DNA of 64,000 nucleotides, taken from contig NC_046679.1 of assembly GCF_009870125.1 (NCBI RefSeq), positions 28,768,001 through 28,832,000 of the forward strand. The letters are read 5' to 3'. Below are positions 1-15,232 of the stretch, piece after piece (position 1 is the first letter of the stretch; each line of letters opens with the position of its first letter). The position numbers and the translations under genes were made by a program. The notes under the pieces were generated by a model. That model was given only the letters and a program-made list of their open reading frames with translations, searched no databases and was not told where the DNA came from. This DNA is from Drosophila pseudoobscura (lineage: Eukaryota > Arthropoda > Insecta > Diptera > Drosophilidae).

Positions 1-1100
<1,100 letters not shown>

Positions 1101-1326
1101 GTTTGTTTTGAATATTTGTTAATAAAAAGTTTCCAGCAATCGTACAAAACGTTTAATAAATAAAAGGTTGTATGTTTACTTCCGCCAGCACGTGCAAAAC
1201 AGCGGTATTAGGGATGTTATTGATATATCAGTTGATATATCGCGCCTTCTGTGGCCAGTGTTGGGAAATACTGCCCAACAGCTGTTCTAGCACCTATAGC
1301 CCTTGCATAATTTCTCGTTTACAAAT

Positions 1327-1947
1327 ATGTTGCAGGTATTTAATCCAATTTATTAAATAAAGCTATATTTAATCACAATAACTCTGATTTCCAGGTGTTG
1401 AAGACTTTACGATGGGCACAACCTGTGCGGGCGCTATCATCTGTGACCACCAGCAGTGCAGCAACGAATGTTACAACTACAGCATCCGTTCCGGAGCCGG
1501 ATAAACTTTTCAGCAAATTGGAAATCGAGCTGCGCGGCGTAGATCCGGCCGTGCTGAAGAGCTATACCTGGTTTGCCACCACCGCCGCAGACCATTTGGG
1601 CATTGAGAAGGGCAAGTGGTAAGTGGGGATACAAATCAAATCAGCTAGATCCGAAAGAAATCGCGATTAATTCAACAATGTCCACCCACAGCTGGTCCCC
1701 ACGCAAGGCAGACCACGAGCGCATGACACTGCTGAAGTCGGTGCACATCTACAAGAAGCATCGTGTGCAGTACGAGGTGCGAACGCACTTCCGGTACATG
1801 AATTTCCACAAGCTGACAGGCTCCACCCTGGACACATTTCTGGAGTATATTGAACGCAACCTGCCCGAAGGCGTGGCGCTGCAGGTGTCCAAGACAGAGC
1901 TCCAGCAGATGCCCGAGCACTTGCGCCAACCCCCCGAGCAAGTTTAG
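1327..1947 (+). CDS. mRpS10: Mitochondrial ribosomal protein S10 (uS10m)
   Basis: Component of the small subunit of the mitochondrial ribosome. Three exons fit in phase: 1327-1335 (Met-Leu-Gln), 1395-1618 and 1692-1947, giving 162 residues. The tiny first exon is inferred because the ATG at 1327 followed by a clean donor restores an upstream methionine in frame; otherwise the second exon has no ATG in its reading frame. The N-terminus is Ser/Thr/Ala-rich with few acidic residues, as expected of a mitochondrial presequence. The core matches the family through [27 protein letters not shown] and the [11 protein letters not shown] segment near the C-terminus. Shares a short divergent promoter region with Art3. 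Confidence 0.9.
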
Positions 1948-2370
1948 CGCAGCCTGAAAGAACTCTTAGCCAGTAGGACGCAAATGTTATTAATAGTTTT
2001 TTACTTGGAGCCCCTTGTCAGGGGCAGTTATGCGGCCATTCAAGTACGTATTTCAACAGCGGCATCCGCGCTGAGATTAGGCTGATCAAAAACAAAAATA
2101 AATTGAAATAGAAGAACAGCAATAGTACCCATAAACCGAACTAATAAGCGATCGCACTCGGAGCCCCACCCGCGATTAACGGAGATAAGTGTTGGGCCAA
2201 ATATTGAAATAAAATTGTTAGCTCGACTTAGTTGTCGTATCTTGACACACGCACACAGTGGCACCTGGATACGGGCCCCCACTTGAAGTGAGGGCAAACA
2301 AAATCCGGACGGCTGCCCGCTAGCTCCTCAGTAGCGAGGCCAAGCCGAACGGAAGCGGATCAGCAACAAC

Positions 2371-3366
2371 ATGCGCCAGGGATACTTCTTGCAGGCCGTT
2401 ATGGCCATAGCCATACTCTACAGTTGTTTGGAACCAGCCGAGTGCTTATACGAGAGTCAAATCCGTGACTTCCTGAATGAGTTCCGCAATCGTATGTGCC
2501 ATCCCATACCAAATTTGGGTTTGCCCGCGCTAGATCCTTTCGTTCTTGGTCCTGGCCAGACGTCTATGAATAACAAATACCTCATAGAGTAAGCAACATA
2601 ATGATTAGTCCGCTGACAAGTTATTTAAACCAAAAATTTTTAGCTTTACTGGCTCCATCGATGACTTCCAGTTGCACGGATTGTCCGATTTTGAGGTTCC
2701 TACGCTTACCCTTAATCCCGTGCCGGGTCTGAAGAGCACCATCCAGGTTAACTTCCCATACACCTACTTCAAGTCCCTGTACACCGCAAAGGGATCGCTG
2801 GCCTATATCCTAAATCTGGCTGGTGATGGCAATGCAGAGTAGGCATATGATTTATTTTAGCATCAAACTCTTCACTTATTAGCCCTTCGCTCTCTTTCGT
2901 AGAGCCTTCATCAAGGACTTTTCATTCCTGATCTCCTTCAGGCTGAGAACTCTCTCACCCCTGGGTATCACTTCACTGCAAATCGAGCTTTATTTGGGTG
3001 ATTTGAAAATCAACTTTGAAAACCTCCTGGAGGAGGACCGCATCGATGATTTTGTGCATTCCCTTGTCAATGAAATGGGCGTGGAATTGCTAGATGATGT
3101 CTGGAGCTACGAACAGGGAACGGTTGTTGCCAAAGTTCAAACGGTGGGTGTACCTTTTGGGTGCTTTAAAAGACAGTCCACTCATCCTATCTCTCCATTC
3201 TGATTCTCTTTTGCAGCTGGTCAACAACTTTTTGGGGCAATACTCTTTGCAGGACATACTCCAGATCATAGCTGGTGGCGGAGGAGGAGAGGGCGGTGAA
3301 AGCAAGCCCATATTCGAGGGCGTCGAGCCCGACTGCAAGCTTGGATCTGAATCAATACTCGACTAA
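2371..3366 (+). CDS. JHBP/takeout-family secreted protein
   Basis: Predicted secreted lipid-binding protein of the insect haemolymph juvenile-hormone-binding (takeout) family; I cannot name the exact paralogue. Exons 2371-2588, 2644-2838, 2903-3143 and 3217-3366 join in phase to 267 residues, close to the usual family length. It begins with a signal peptide (MRQGYFLQAVMAIAILYS, cut near ECLYE). Family features: a Cys pair around the N-terminus (RMCHPIP region), the FTGSIDDFQLHGLSDFEV strand typical of the fold, the later NLAGDGNAE segment, and the VNEMG...W helix followed by the VNNFL C-terminal helix. A Gly-rich insertion (GGGGGEGGE) before the last Cys is unusual. An initiator-like TCAGTA at 2328 lies 43 bp before the ATG. 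The ligand is unknown. Confidence 0.82.
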
Positions 3367-4491
3367 GACTGAAATATAATTGTAATTAAAATAGTTTAGG
3401 AAATAAAATATGTAGTTACCTATGTATAGAGATAAAATATCCTCTCAAAGGAATTGATAAATGTGATGGAAATGGAAATAAGGCACTTGAGTGTTAGAAT
3501 TTATGAACCGTTTGACGTTTTAGCTATATTTACTTATCAAACTGATAAGGATACATCTACCAATATCCCATTTGCATTTAAATCCGTCTCTTATCAGCCC
3601 GAAAATACCCCACTCCCGCCACAGGCGCTGGCCACAAAGAGTTTTGCTACCATCGAATCGTTTAATCGCTGTGGGGGTCTCTGATAAGTGTTATTTTTAT
3701 AGCCGTTTATTGATTTACTGCTAGTTTGCGTGCAAAACAAGATCAAGTAGCAGGTTATCAAATCCAGTTGCAGTGGGCTAAGAATTTTAAATGGCCTTGC
3801 GGGTTCTATAAAACCAGCTTTGAGTACTATATGCAGTAGATATTTCGACTTTAGGGTACCCATTTCACAGGTTTCCCAACATTTTTGTAGCCAAAGTCAG
3901 TGGGACGTTCAAGAGGTTCAGCGAAGAAATCTCGGGATAGGATTGGTTACGTATAAAACGTATTAGATTAGTAGATAATAACTATATTTGAAAGGTTTTA
4001 CCATTGCAATTGTCTTTCCCGTAACGCTTACAGTCTCCAATATCAAGGTATCAAACGATTCTTGCATAGATCTTTGAAAATATTTAGAGAAATGTTCCTT
4101 TGAACAATATACCCTTGAACTTTGTACACGATTACCAGGTAACCACTATACGTTTATCAATGTATTATGTGCTAATGAACCCATTGTAGAAATTCCCACT
4201 TTTATGCGTTACAATTTTTTCTGAGGTTGTAGTGTAGTTATATAAAAGCTACATATTTGTACAACTTTAGTGGAAGTATGACATTATTTGACAGCCAAAA
4301 GATAATGGCAACCACTTATGTGCTTCCCTTTCATAAAAACCACAACCGAAATTCGCAAAAAGAAATTTGTTTCACAGATTAGAAGCAAATACAAAATAGA
4401 ATATACAAAATAACGACATTTCTAATCTTGTTGATAACTGGGTAAAAATTGTGATGTACTTTTGTGGTGCTCCACAATGATGTGCGTTTCC
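3367..4491. other. Intergenic region with clustered GATA motifs
   Basis: No gene is supported here. The first half carries several WGATAR or TTATC motifs: a back-to-back pair at 3532-3549 (CTTATCAAACTGATAAGG), and single sites near 3590, 3681 and 3755. The rest (3780-4490) is AT-rich with a TATA-like string near 4239 but no coherent reading frame. It separates the JHBP gene from the converging 3' end of tefu. Confidence 0.5.
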
Positions 4492-7400
4492 TTATAGATA
4501 TGGATCCCAGCCGGTAAAGATCATACATAGATTATCCGGCAGAGTGGCTTCGTTGATCAGACGTTCCACTTGAGCCTCCACATTCGAGTCACCGAGGGTA
4601 CCTGCCTCCCGACCCTCTAGTTTATTTTGCACCTGAAGCAGGGCACGCTGGGCCACCAGATTAATCGATTCCTCGCCTGTAAATAACAATTCTAGAGACT
4701 ATCTAGATAGATCGATTGATTTGCATACTTTTACTGGACTCCTGGGAGGATTGCCTATTTCTGAGTACACCCCAAATAAAGAGTGGGTCGTAGAGCAGAA
4801 CCTCGAGTATGGTGGTGAGGACGGACTTGTACCGCCTCAGTATATGTACGGTGGCCTCGCAGGACTTGGTAAACACTCCCTTAGTTCCACAGATGCCCAT
4901 GGGAGCAACAAAGTCACGTGTAAGCCGAAATGGTACCGTCTCTGGGGTTGCACTTATCTTGCCCTGACCGAAAGCGATGCCTGGAATAAGAAGAATATAA
5001 ACAAATCCATATCTTGGATGTAATCAGATACATACCAAAATCTATGTGTATCACTTCGGCTGTTTGCTGGTCAATCAGAATGTTCTGCACATGCCGATCG
5101 CCCAATCCCAGAACGTAGCCCACCATTGAGGTGGTGGCCACGCTGTTTGTGTAGGCCAAACGCCGCTCGAACCACACACCCGGTATGGGGAACTTCTCCA
5201 GCAGAAAGTAGTGAAAAACAGGCGTCACATGTGCGCATATTTCCTGAAAGACTTCAAATCGCTTCTCCTTGGATGACTTCGCATGGCTCTGCAAATTTAC
5301 AAGCGTTTTCAGGTTCCAACTAAACAAACAAAAATTAACCCATATTTGCTCGTACCCCTAGTAAGGTGCGACATTTCACGTTCTTCCAGTCATTGGGATG
5401 ATACTTTATGTGTGCGCCGCTCTTGCTATCTTGTCCCACCAGGTACTCGGCTACTGGCATAGAGTTGGGGCACCACTCCAAGATGCCGCTGCGCATAGAC
5501 AGGGGAGTCACTGTGTACGTGCGAAGTTGCAGCTTGCGATCGATAAACTCAGAGTCCTGTTTCAGCAGCTGATTGACAATCCCAAAGACCTGCTGCATGA
5601 CGGCATCCTGACGCAGGTCATCCTTGCCCTTGATCAGCTGTGTCCGTGTCTGGCCATCGGAGCAGACACACTTCACTCTGATGGGCGCATTAATGCCACC
5701 GCAATTGCTAATTTCATTCGTCCACTTGCAGATGCCTAAATCGTGTACAGGAATTGCTAAACTAGTTTTCGTTCGGCTAAGAATTTCAACCTACTGGTGA
5801 TGTTGTTGTATTCCTTGTCGGGACAAATGGGTAGCTCCAGGGTGGGACACTGCATGGCATCGAGATTCCTATGACGCCTCACCTTCTCGAACTGCTTTAG
5901 CCGCATCGCAATTGGTTGATGCCGGTTCTCGGATATTCCCTCGTTTGCAAACGTGACGATAGCTAAAAGAGAGTAAGATGAATACGGTACAGTACACAAC
6001 GGAAGCCAATAAATCTTTCTACCTGGCAGCACTGCCTCCAGCTGCTTGCTGCATCTGTCTGCTAGGGGATTTTTCTCACAGATTTTCGTTATTATCTTAC
6101 GGGCAATGCCCGCCCGTTCCGTGTTGCTGCCATCGCCGTCCAGGCGGGCTAATACCAGGGGATACAGCTTGTAAAAGGTGTGATGCGGATGATCCTGGCC
6201 ACAGCGGACCAATAGCTCGAACAGGATCTTAAGCAGGCTGGGGTTTTTAGAATTGAGACGCCCCGTCAGTTGGTTGGTGGCACAAATAAACTTGTAGCTG
6301 GGCACTGTGAGGATCTCCTCATTGATGCACTTCTGCAGCTGCTCGTTGTGGGCATTGGTGAACCATAGCGAGATGATGCGATAGATGGCAGCGCTGGAGA
6401 AGCCGCTGTCCAGCTTGCAGTAGGCAATGTGATTCCTCACAGCCGTGCACAAATGCTCTGTAAGATTCTGTTCAATGCGCTTCAGCTCCATCTCGTCCAG
6501 AAGGGCATAGCGCTTCATTTGATTGGAGATGATGCGCTTGTCTTGGGACTCGCGATTCGATACCGTTTCCGCTACTAGACGATTCTGCTCTATGATGTCC
6601 TTCAGCGTCTGGTAGTCCTGCGAGTGGCGATACTCGTGCAGCTGCTGGTACTCCCGATCGGCATACTTGGCCATGGCCTCATAGGCCGCTGTGCGATGCT
6701 GCCTGGCAAAGGCTTCAAGCTCCTGCCACTTGAAGGACTGCGGATACGCTGCGCTCAGTTTATCTTTATGCAGCACAAAGTCGTCGATCAGCTGGATCGA
6801 GTACTTGAATTTATTTTTCAGCACTGAGCTCAGGCTGTCGGCATTGCAGTCCATCAGGAATTCTCCATGCATGCGCAGGGCTGGGACCCGCTGCGGGCAA
6901 TAGATGAACTCTTGGTTTTCGACCACGTACTCCAGGATGGCCTTGGCTATCTGATGATTACCCATTTTCACATTCACATCGGCATCTTCCAGCAGCACGC
7001 AGATCTGTAATGGCAATAATCAATCCAATTATCAGCCTTTTTAGCAACGAAATGCCACTTCCCCATCCCTTACCTTGGTGGATGCCTTGATATTGGGTAG
7101 CTCTCGCAGCATCCCAATGTATTTAGAGGCTATGTTCAGCTTCCCTGCCGCCTTGCACTCGCTAATCCCCTTCAACAGATACGTGTCCATGGGGTTTTCC
7201 TTGTAATAGTCCTGCATGCGACGGCTGGCCCGCGTTCCAGGCATTTTGAAGAGTGCAATCTGATGCGAAATGATATACTCCTTACATGAAAAGTTGCCGT
7301 AATTAAGCTCCAGTTCCGTCTGCCATTTTCCAAAGACTTTAGACATCTGCCCCGGGTCTAGCTGTGCCCCAAACTGGATCTGTTTAAGGGACAAAATCTC

Positions 7401-10400
7401 GGTTGATGAATGATCAAAAATATAAAAGACAGTACTGCATGCGAGAGACCTCACAAAAGTCTTCTGCCTGCTGAAGCGTGCACAGCCATGTGAGGTACTT
7501 GTACACACTCTGCAGGCACTCCATGCTGTTGTCTTGTAGAATCCTGCGCACGCACTCGTAGCCACTCCCAATGGCCGAAAGGGTGTTCTCCTCCTCGCGC
7601 TGCCTAATGCTCCTAAGTGCCACAAAATGATGCCGCTTGAATTCCTGCTCCAAATTAATGGTGGCCCCAGCGCTGTGCTTCAATTGTTGTGGCTGCTGAT
7701 CGGATGGCATTTCCCACTGGCCAAGTCGCCAGAAGATTTCATAGTCCGGTTCCTGCTGCTGCAGTTTGGCAAATGACCACAGACCGTTACCCTTCATGAG
7801 ATATACAGCCATCTGACTGCTAGCACTGTCCAGGTGATCCGACTCCAGCAGAATGGCGGACAAGTTGTTGTTGCGACCGTGAAAATCCACGCGAGAGCGC
7901 ATGGGATTGACAAAGCCAGGAATAGCGTCCAGACAACCAATCGACTCGTAAGCCTATTAAAATACACGTTTAGCATTTTGAAAATTGTTCAGAATTATGC
8001 ACACCTTTTTGGCCGAAGACTGAAAGGACTCATCATCCAGGAATTTGGATTTTACCGAGCCGCAGGCCCACAGCTCCAGGTACATAATGCTAAGGAAATA
8101 CGCCTGACAGTGATTACTGGCCCTGACCACATTTTCCAGCTTGATGGGAATGCTCCTATGTGGGTTACATTTCAGATAATTATAGATTATTATATATACA
8201 TCGAAGAGCTGATTAGAGCTTCGTTCTTCCTACCAATTGTTGACGATCCGTATGCACTCGCAAATGTGCAAACACTTCTTAATAGCCCGCTTGTTGTGGA
8301 ATATATTTTGGGTTTGGACAGCTGCCGTGGAGCTGGCGAAACCTTCGAAAAAGTAGTCCAACATTTGACAGAGACTCTCCAGGTGCTGTTGCTGTTTGTT
8401 GGCCAACAACAACTTAATAAATGGCTGCAGGCAGGTCTCGGCAAACGGAAAGGAAGACGCAGCCAAAGCATCGAATCCCTGCCAGCCGCAAGCCCTAAAA
8501 ACCTGCGACACGAAGGCACACATCCAGGGCTCATAGTCCAAGTCCGGGCTGGATTTGAGAGCATTCAGCCAATCTATGGCTGGTATGTGCTGATGTTCAT
8601 TCAGGAAACTCGATTCTGGTGACTTCTCAACAAAGATTTGTAGGTTCTTGATGCGATCTACGAAATAGATTTAATAGCAAATCTAAAATTAATGCCAATT
8701 TAGAGATATTGGGTACTTTTTCTTACTCAATATCGTGGCGGCGGGCTTGCTGTTCGCAACCTGAATGGCAACGGCCACAAGAGCGTCATGCGTCTTGGGG
8801 TCAAACTGGAACAAATACTTCTCCAGTACTTCACATATCACGACCAAGAATTTTTCCATGGGCTCTAGCTCCGACTGCAAAATCAGGTATATGTAAGTAG
8901 GACAGAACAGAGAACAGAGCTTTGGTTTTACCTCTTCGAAGGAATCAAAGTCGGTTTGAAAATAATATGAAATATTTGTTAGCTTCAATGGACCTATTTG
9001 GGCCAAACACTTCATGGCATCCAGATTGCTGCTCTCTTTACTTTGCGCACATCGAGCCATTTGAATGAGACGTTTGATCAGCTCCAAGAGAAGCGTTTCG
9101 TGCGCCTGTAGCTGGTCCTTGTGCCCGGCAATCTAATGTGTCAGGGGTAGCGTCAGGGGTACATTAGTCAGGATTAGCAAATACTTTTTCTATACTCACA
9201 TAAATCCTAAGATCATGCAAGCGCTCTGCTGTCGGATTTTTAAGGAATGAACGCAGAAAGCTAGGCACATCAGTCCTGTCGATGTGTTGTAGAGCAGCAT
9301 TGGGTTTCTGAAGAAACTGGCAATCCGAGTTCTCCTCCAGAATGGATTGTATGTCTATCTGGGTGCTGTGTGCACTCAGAATATGATTCACAACCTCCAC
9401 GACCTTCTCATTGACGGCTTTCACATCGCAGTGCATCTGAAAACTGATCAATAGCTTGGCTATCTCAGTCATGTAATTCGAGAAGTCAGTCGAGCCGAAG
9501 CCAGGCTTATTGAGAAGTAGATCCAGGAAGGAGAGAGCACACAGATGCACTTGACTGCACTTGCCTGTAAAAGCACTAGCGATTATTAGATATTTTAGCT
9601 TGCATGGACTGTGGCATGACACTCACTGTGAAGCAGAAACCTAACGACAAAGAACCAAATGTCCCGCACAAAGTAAGAGAATGGAATGGCGGTTTTTGGT
9701 CCCTCGAGAGCCAACGCCGAATCGTATAGAGCATTGGCTATGGCACAGTACAGAAAAAAGGCATGAATGGCTTGGCTGGGGAAGATGGCATTGAAGCAAT
9801 CGGTCTTCAAGAGCCCTAACAGATCGATTAATATGCGTGAATGCTTGATCTGAAGCAAGGACATGGCCTGGAGGCGATCATCTCCCGAGGATCTGCTATT
9901 AGAACACTGAAAGGGAATGAGTAAAGACAATAAAGAGTCTCCGGAGAATACTCACAATAAACCAGTTGAGGCATTTGAAGAGCGACTCCCCTGTCAGATT
10001 ATACCAGTAACGTATTTGGGTGCAGGGCACCGAGGCACCAAATAATCTCCCCATTTCCTGCGGATCGTGCAGCCAACTAATCACAATGTAGAGCGTCTCC
10101 ACATTGAGAGACACTTCCTTGGGATTGAGTTTGTAGTGCTGCAAATTCTCTGACAGCAACAGGTGATGCTCCCGAAAGTCCTGGCTTTCGCTTTCGGCAC
10201 AAAGACAACTCTGGGACAGCACGAAAGCCGCAATCATGGGCAAGGCCGCCTAAAGAAAGATACTAGTGTGATTTGTGCAAGAAATAACTTATAAGGTACG
10301 CATACCTCTATGCTGATGGACTTTCTGTGGCGATGTATGTCCTCGGGCTGCCCATAGAGGAATGAATAGGCCATGATTCTGCTGCTTTGGGCTTTTCGAA

Positions 10401-13400
10401 AAGCCTCCTTCGATTCATAGCACAGAAAATAGGGGAACCTAAAGAAGAGCGTTAAAGGATTCCAATTTGATTTTGTAGGAATTGATTTACTTTAAAATTG
10501 GCCAGCGTTGAGAGCTCCACTTGTGCAGCAGAATATCGGCATAGGGACGAATGCGATCGCGCATGGTTTGATCAGCGCCTGGAACTTGATTTTGCAATGC
10601 CACAAACTCAGCTACAAAGATGAGAGTTAAGTTAAAAATAGGGCATGGAGTGTATTAGAGGCCTAACATACCCTCTCCCAGCCTTCGTCGGGCACAATGA
10701 TACAGCAGCTCCTTAAGAGCAATCTCCTGGTGAAACGAACTAAGGGAAAAGATCGCTAGAAGCATTTGCACCATCATCGAGTTGCTATTCCGTGTGTCAT
10801 CTTCATCGTTGAACTGTAAGCACTGAAATTCGATCAACATTCACGCGGTTTTGTTCTTGATTCACTTGCCGCAAGCTTTTTGAATTCAATGCTCTCGTAC
10901 AGCTCTCTACAGAATTCCGAGTGCTGCAGCGAATGGCTGATTGGATCGCTGGCCACGCAGTTTGTGTTGAGAACAATGCCCAGGGTAGAGATCGTGGCAA
11001 AGCGCACATCTAGCGTGGGCATGGTAATGAATTTCGCCGTGGACTTGCAGAGCACCAAAAAGTTTTCCATCAGATAGATGTCCGGACAACGCAGGGCAAT
11101 CGAGCCAACACAACGCACAATTTTCGCTGTAAGGCGGGAGGTATAGGATTTCTTCAGCGCAATCTTCAGCAGTGAACTCAACGCCATCCACATATCATCC
11201 AGCTGCTGTTCCGTATGGTGGACAAAATGGAAAATAGCTGCAAACCAAGGGAAAACGTTACTTATATAGTACTTTCGGATGGCCTAAGTTATGAGACTTA
11301 CTAGGAATATGATCCACTATCTCATTGATGACATCCAAATCGAGATGATGATGCTGGAAAACGTACTTCAGTTTGTCCACCAGCCATATGATGGCTGCAT
11401 CCGATATATTGTCGCAGCTGCACAGCATCTGAAGAGGGGGTAAGGAATAAGGTAAAATTTCATTGTAGGCACACTCCTACCTTGGTCACAATTATCACAT
11501 CTGAAGGCGTCCAACGCATAGTAATTTTCGAGATGTATTCAAAGGATTCGTCATGATGCGAACTGAGGCTACACAGAGCTCCCAAAATGTGCAAACAATG
11601 AGCTGTTATGGTAGCATGAACCGCACTTTCAGATCGCTCCCGGCGCATGCCTGGAAAAATGATACATATTTAATATCAAATTACAAACTAAAATGTCGTA
11701 GATAGCCTTTACAATGATCTTTGAGAGTAGATCCTGTAAATTCCACCAACATTTCTATGGGTTGTCTCTCCAGGTAGTCCAAAAGAATGGAATTAGATCG
11801 GAAAATCGTGAGCACAGCGATCTGTTGCCGAAGAATCTCACGCAGGTCACTCTCATCCATCATCTCCGTACAATTGGCTTTGTACTGGAACTGAAAACGA
11901 GCAGAGAACATCAGTAAGTAGATTTTAAAGCTAGAAAAGCCATCCAAAACCCACCTCAATGTGGCTCAAAAACAGGCCTATTCTCTTTATCAAAGGACAG
12001 ACAGTAAAATTCTCGGCATCGAAGACTTTGTAGTAAAGAAGTCTCTCCATGGTGCAGACTAGCTTCTCCAGACTGTTCAGATTCTTCAATATGGCAGCCG
12101 CTTGACTCTCGCTGGCACTCTGAAAGTTGAGGCTGCGCATAAGAAACTCATAATTGCTTTGATAAAGGCAGTTCTTTGCTGGCGACTTGTGTTCGCTGTG
12201 CAGCTGCTGGTTGGCAGACTTAACAGGCGCCAGATATTCCTTGTCCAGGCAAAGCAGTTGCTTGTTGTGTCTATAGGCTAAGAGATTCTGATCGGGTGGG
12301 ACTGTGCCTGGATCTGGGCTGTTGCACAGCTGTTGCAGCTGCTGCTCGTCAAGAAAGTTGATGATGCTAATCGAAAATGTATCTGCCAGGAGGTTGGCAT
12401 CAATGCTGGCTATATTGTGTATCACCTGAGTGACACTGCATCTCCCACCGCTGCCATAGGCCCAGCTAATAATGGGCTCCAGTGTAGCCGATGCCTTATC
12501 CTGGCCGCATTGTCCTGCACGTATGTAAATCTCGCGTATGGTGGCAATGCATTCGTTGCGCTTCAGCATCTCATTCGAGATGAAGTTGTGCAACAGGCTA
12601 GAGGCCATCTTCTGATTCAATTTGTCGTGTTTGATCAGCATCTGCAGCATTAGTTGCTTCTCCTTTATCTCCTCACTGATCGTGGTGGTCACGGATATCA
12701 AATGGTTTCCCATTTGACTCCACAAGTCAGCCAGATAGTTCTCCTGTATGGATTGCGACTGCAACAGCTCTCGCTCCTTTGCGAGCAGGCATCTCACGCA
12801 TATGCGCACATTTGTCAGGTTCCTGACATTGCCATACATTTGCAGGATACCCAGAACAGTGCTTAATGCCTGCTGGTAGTTGGCCACATTCAGGACCACA
12901 ATGCTCAACTGCAGTACCTCTGCATATATGGCAAACCAGACATCATCGAAAGTGGTTTCCTTCTTGTCAATCAACCCAAACAATACCTCCATTTTGTCCG
13001 AGGGTCTGGGTAGCTTCTTGGGCGCATCCCCATCTCCATTCGAGTCATTTTTCCGTAACTCCAAGTCCCATAGCACCTGCAAAACATGACCTTTAAGATA
13101 AACAGTTTTGGAATATATTTCGATTTCTCACTATATACATGACCAGCGCCGACATCTTGATGAAGGACTCGCAGAACTTGTCATTGCTCAGTTTTGCGGT
13201 CTTATAGCGGACCAAAGAATTCTTGCGTATTTCCATTTCCACGATTGTCTTCAGCCTAAGCATGGTCTGTGGCCATTTCTCGTTGAGCGGCACCCCAAAG
13301 GTGTTGAAATCGCAAACGCTGAGCTTGGGATATAGCGAATGCAGTGAATGGATGACGCACTGGAAGAATATTTTTCTGGTGTCGTCGCGAAACACATCCT

Positions 13401-14455
13401 CGTTGTGATATTCGCACAGTTTTGGCAGAATATCTTGCATGTGGAGGCACAATTTATAGTGGTAGTTCACAGAGAGCTGAATGAAAGAAAGAAAGAAAAT
13501 AAACAAGATTTAACCATACAGGTTGTATGGTTTTTATGAGGCGTATTGTATTATACCTCTGTGGCGAAAAGGAAATATAAACGAACAATATCCTTTTTTC
13601 TGCCAGCATTTGCCGTCTGAGCAAAGTTGACCAGCTCTGGCAGGTATTCCACAAGATCACCGTGCAACTGAACGCGCTTCTTGGCCAAGCCAACAGTCTT
13701 GGTTAAGCATTTCACTATCCTATTGCGTAGAAAATCATCATCGTGCACATTCAGTTCAAACAGGTACGAGAGGATGCCTGTAGCAACAACAGGTGGTCAA
13801 ATTGCTATGTTGGGCCACCTTTGGAGGTGTCACTTACGACTGTACTCATTGATTTTTAGCTCGCGAACATAGCTGGGCGAGGAGTAGATGCCCCCCTCAA
13901 GTAAGTTCATGAATCGATCGCCAAAGTACTTCACCACAGTTCGCATTTTGATGCCCTCTTCGAATGCACTAAAGATGGTTATCTTTGCCAGGAAGTGACC
14001 CTTTCCAGATGTGTCACTGCCAGCTAAGCGAAGGAATTTAACCAATTAAATTGTATGCCTTATTAAACATTCATACCTTCTATATTGAATTTTGTAATCT
14101 TTTCCAGAACATTGCCATACAAGTAGTTCTTTGCCGCCAATGTCTTGAAAGCTTTCTCGTTGGCATCGTGCAAATTTGAGGCGTGCTGCGGAGTGAAGAA
14201 AGAGATAGTCAGACGGTACGTTTGGTGGTAATGGGCCGCAGCCAATGTACAAACCTTGAAAAGTGCCTCTTTGCATGCATCAAAAACATTGGGCCACGAC
14301 AAATCGTTCCTTTTGTCCAGGATCAGCGCATTCAAATCATCTCTGCAGTTGGCCAACTTTTCGTCCAACTGTTCAATGCCCTTGCTCCGTGTGGCTGGCT
14401 TCTCCGAGCGCACATCACCGAGGATGCGCTGAACTTCATTCAACAGTCCACTCAT
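4492..14455 (-). CDS. tefu: ATM-type checkpoint kinase (telomere fusion)
   Basis: Large PI3K-related serine/threonine kinase that signals DNA double-strand breaks and protects telomeres in the nucleus. The start ATG is at 14455 and the stop is at 4492-4494; about 28 introns of roughly 50-75 nt split the coding region. The N-terminus has the TAN-like pattern that marks ATM ([19 protein letters not shown]); most of the protein is alpha-helical repeat without obvious motifs. The kinase domain near the 3' end shows the catalytic loop [11 protein letters not shown] and HIDFG around 5040-5110. It then has the ATM-specific [14 protein letters not shown] near 4770-4800 and a FATC tail ending [12 protein letters not shown]. 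The VLLYDPL segment and the TAN motif favour ATM over ATR (mei-41). No frame-breaking change was seen in the exons I followed. Exon borders in the helical region are approximate. Confidence 0.92.
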
Positions 14456-14655
14456 GCTTCACAGTCCATCACTTGTTTCAAAACAGTTTTAAAATAGCTT
14501 CTAGTTCTAAATTGTATAGTAATCGGCGAAGGCCGCAATTGCAGCCGGTGCATATCGTTATCGAGGTGGCTTATCGCACAAAAATATCGGAACTAACCAG
14601 GGCACGAATTAGTCGTCATAACCGGTTGACGACAAGAGTCCCATTCCATGCACCC

Positions 14656-15232
14656 ATACCCTGGGTAAAATGAATGTTATAGAATTGTGAATACGTTTGT
14701 CTTCCAAGGCCCAGTAGGTATCAGGATCGACATAAATATATGCAAGATACTAATAATGTACTTGAATATGTCTAAAGAATATCAATTTGAGAAAAGGTCT
14801 TAATAAATTACGTTTGATCTTCATATAAAATGAGCGAAATAGGGTGTACAAAGGGCTATACACGCATCACGTCTTCAAATACCAGCAACATTGCGACTCT
14901 TTTTTTTGTTGAACTATTTTGTTTAAACCTTGTTTTAGTCAAAATACAATAAAATCAAGGACTAAAACCTAACCAATTGTGTAGAAAATTGATTCATTAA
15001 TCGTATAAAATTATGTGGGCATGGCTAAATGTTCTATATAGCTAGTAATATTGCACGGAATATAAAAAACGAGGAATATGTAAAATATAACTTGAATTTG
15101 TCAGAATATTTACGGTATATTTTGAAACTTAAGCGGTATGTTTCGGTATATTTCCGCGGTCACACTGTACTCGTAGATTTCATTCGGGACGGAGGTTTTT
15201 AATTTTTTATTCCTAAAAACCGCTATCCACAC
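14656..15232 (+). repeat. Promoter-containing tandem duplication, unit 1
   Basis: First unit of a direct tandem duplication with a period of about 577 bp. It starts at ATACCCTGGGTAAAATGA and ends after a poly-T/ATTCCTAAAAACCG stretch. It contains its own copy of core-promoter Motif 1 (CGGTCACACTG, 15157-15167). Its left two thirds are related to the dispersed repeats at about 23118-23760 and 55500-56105. Confidence 0.9.

Noticed and set aside
1172-1360. 62-codon frame overlapping the first exon of mRpS10
   Set aside because: It runs through the donor at 1336 in a different frame; the spliced mRpS10 model explains the region.
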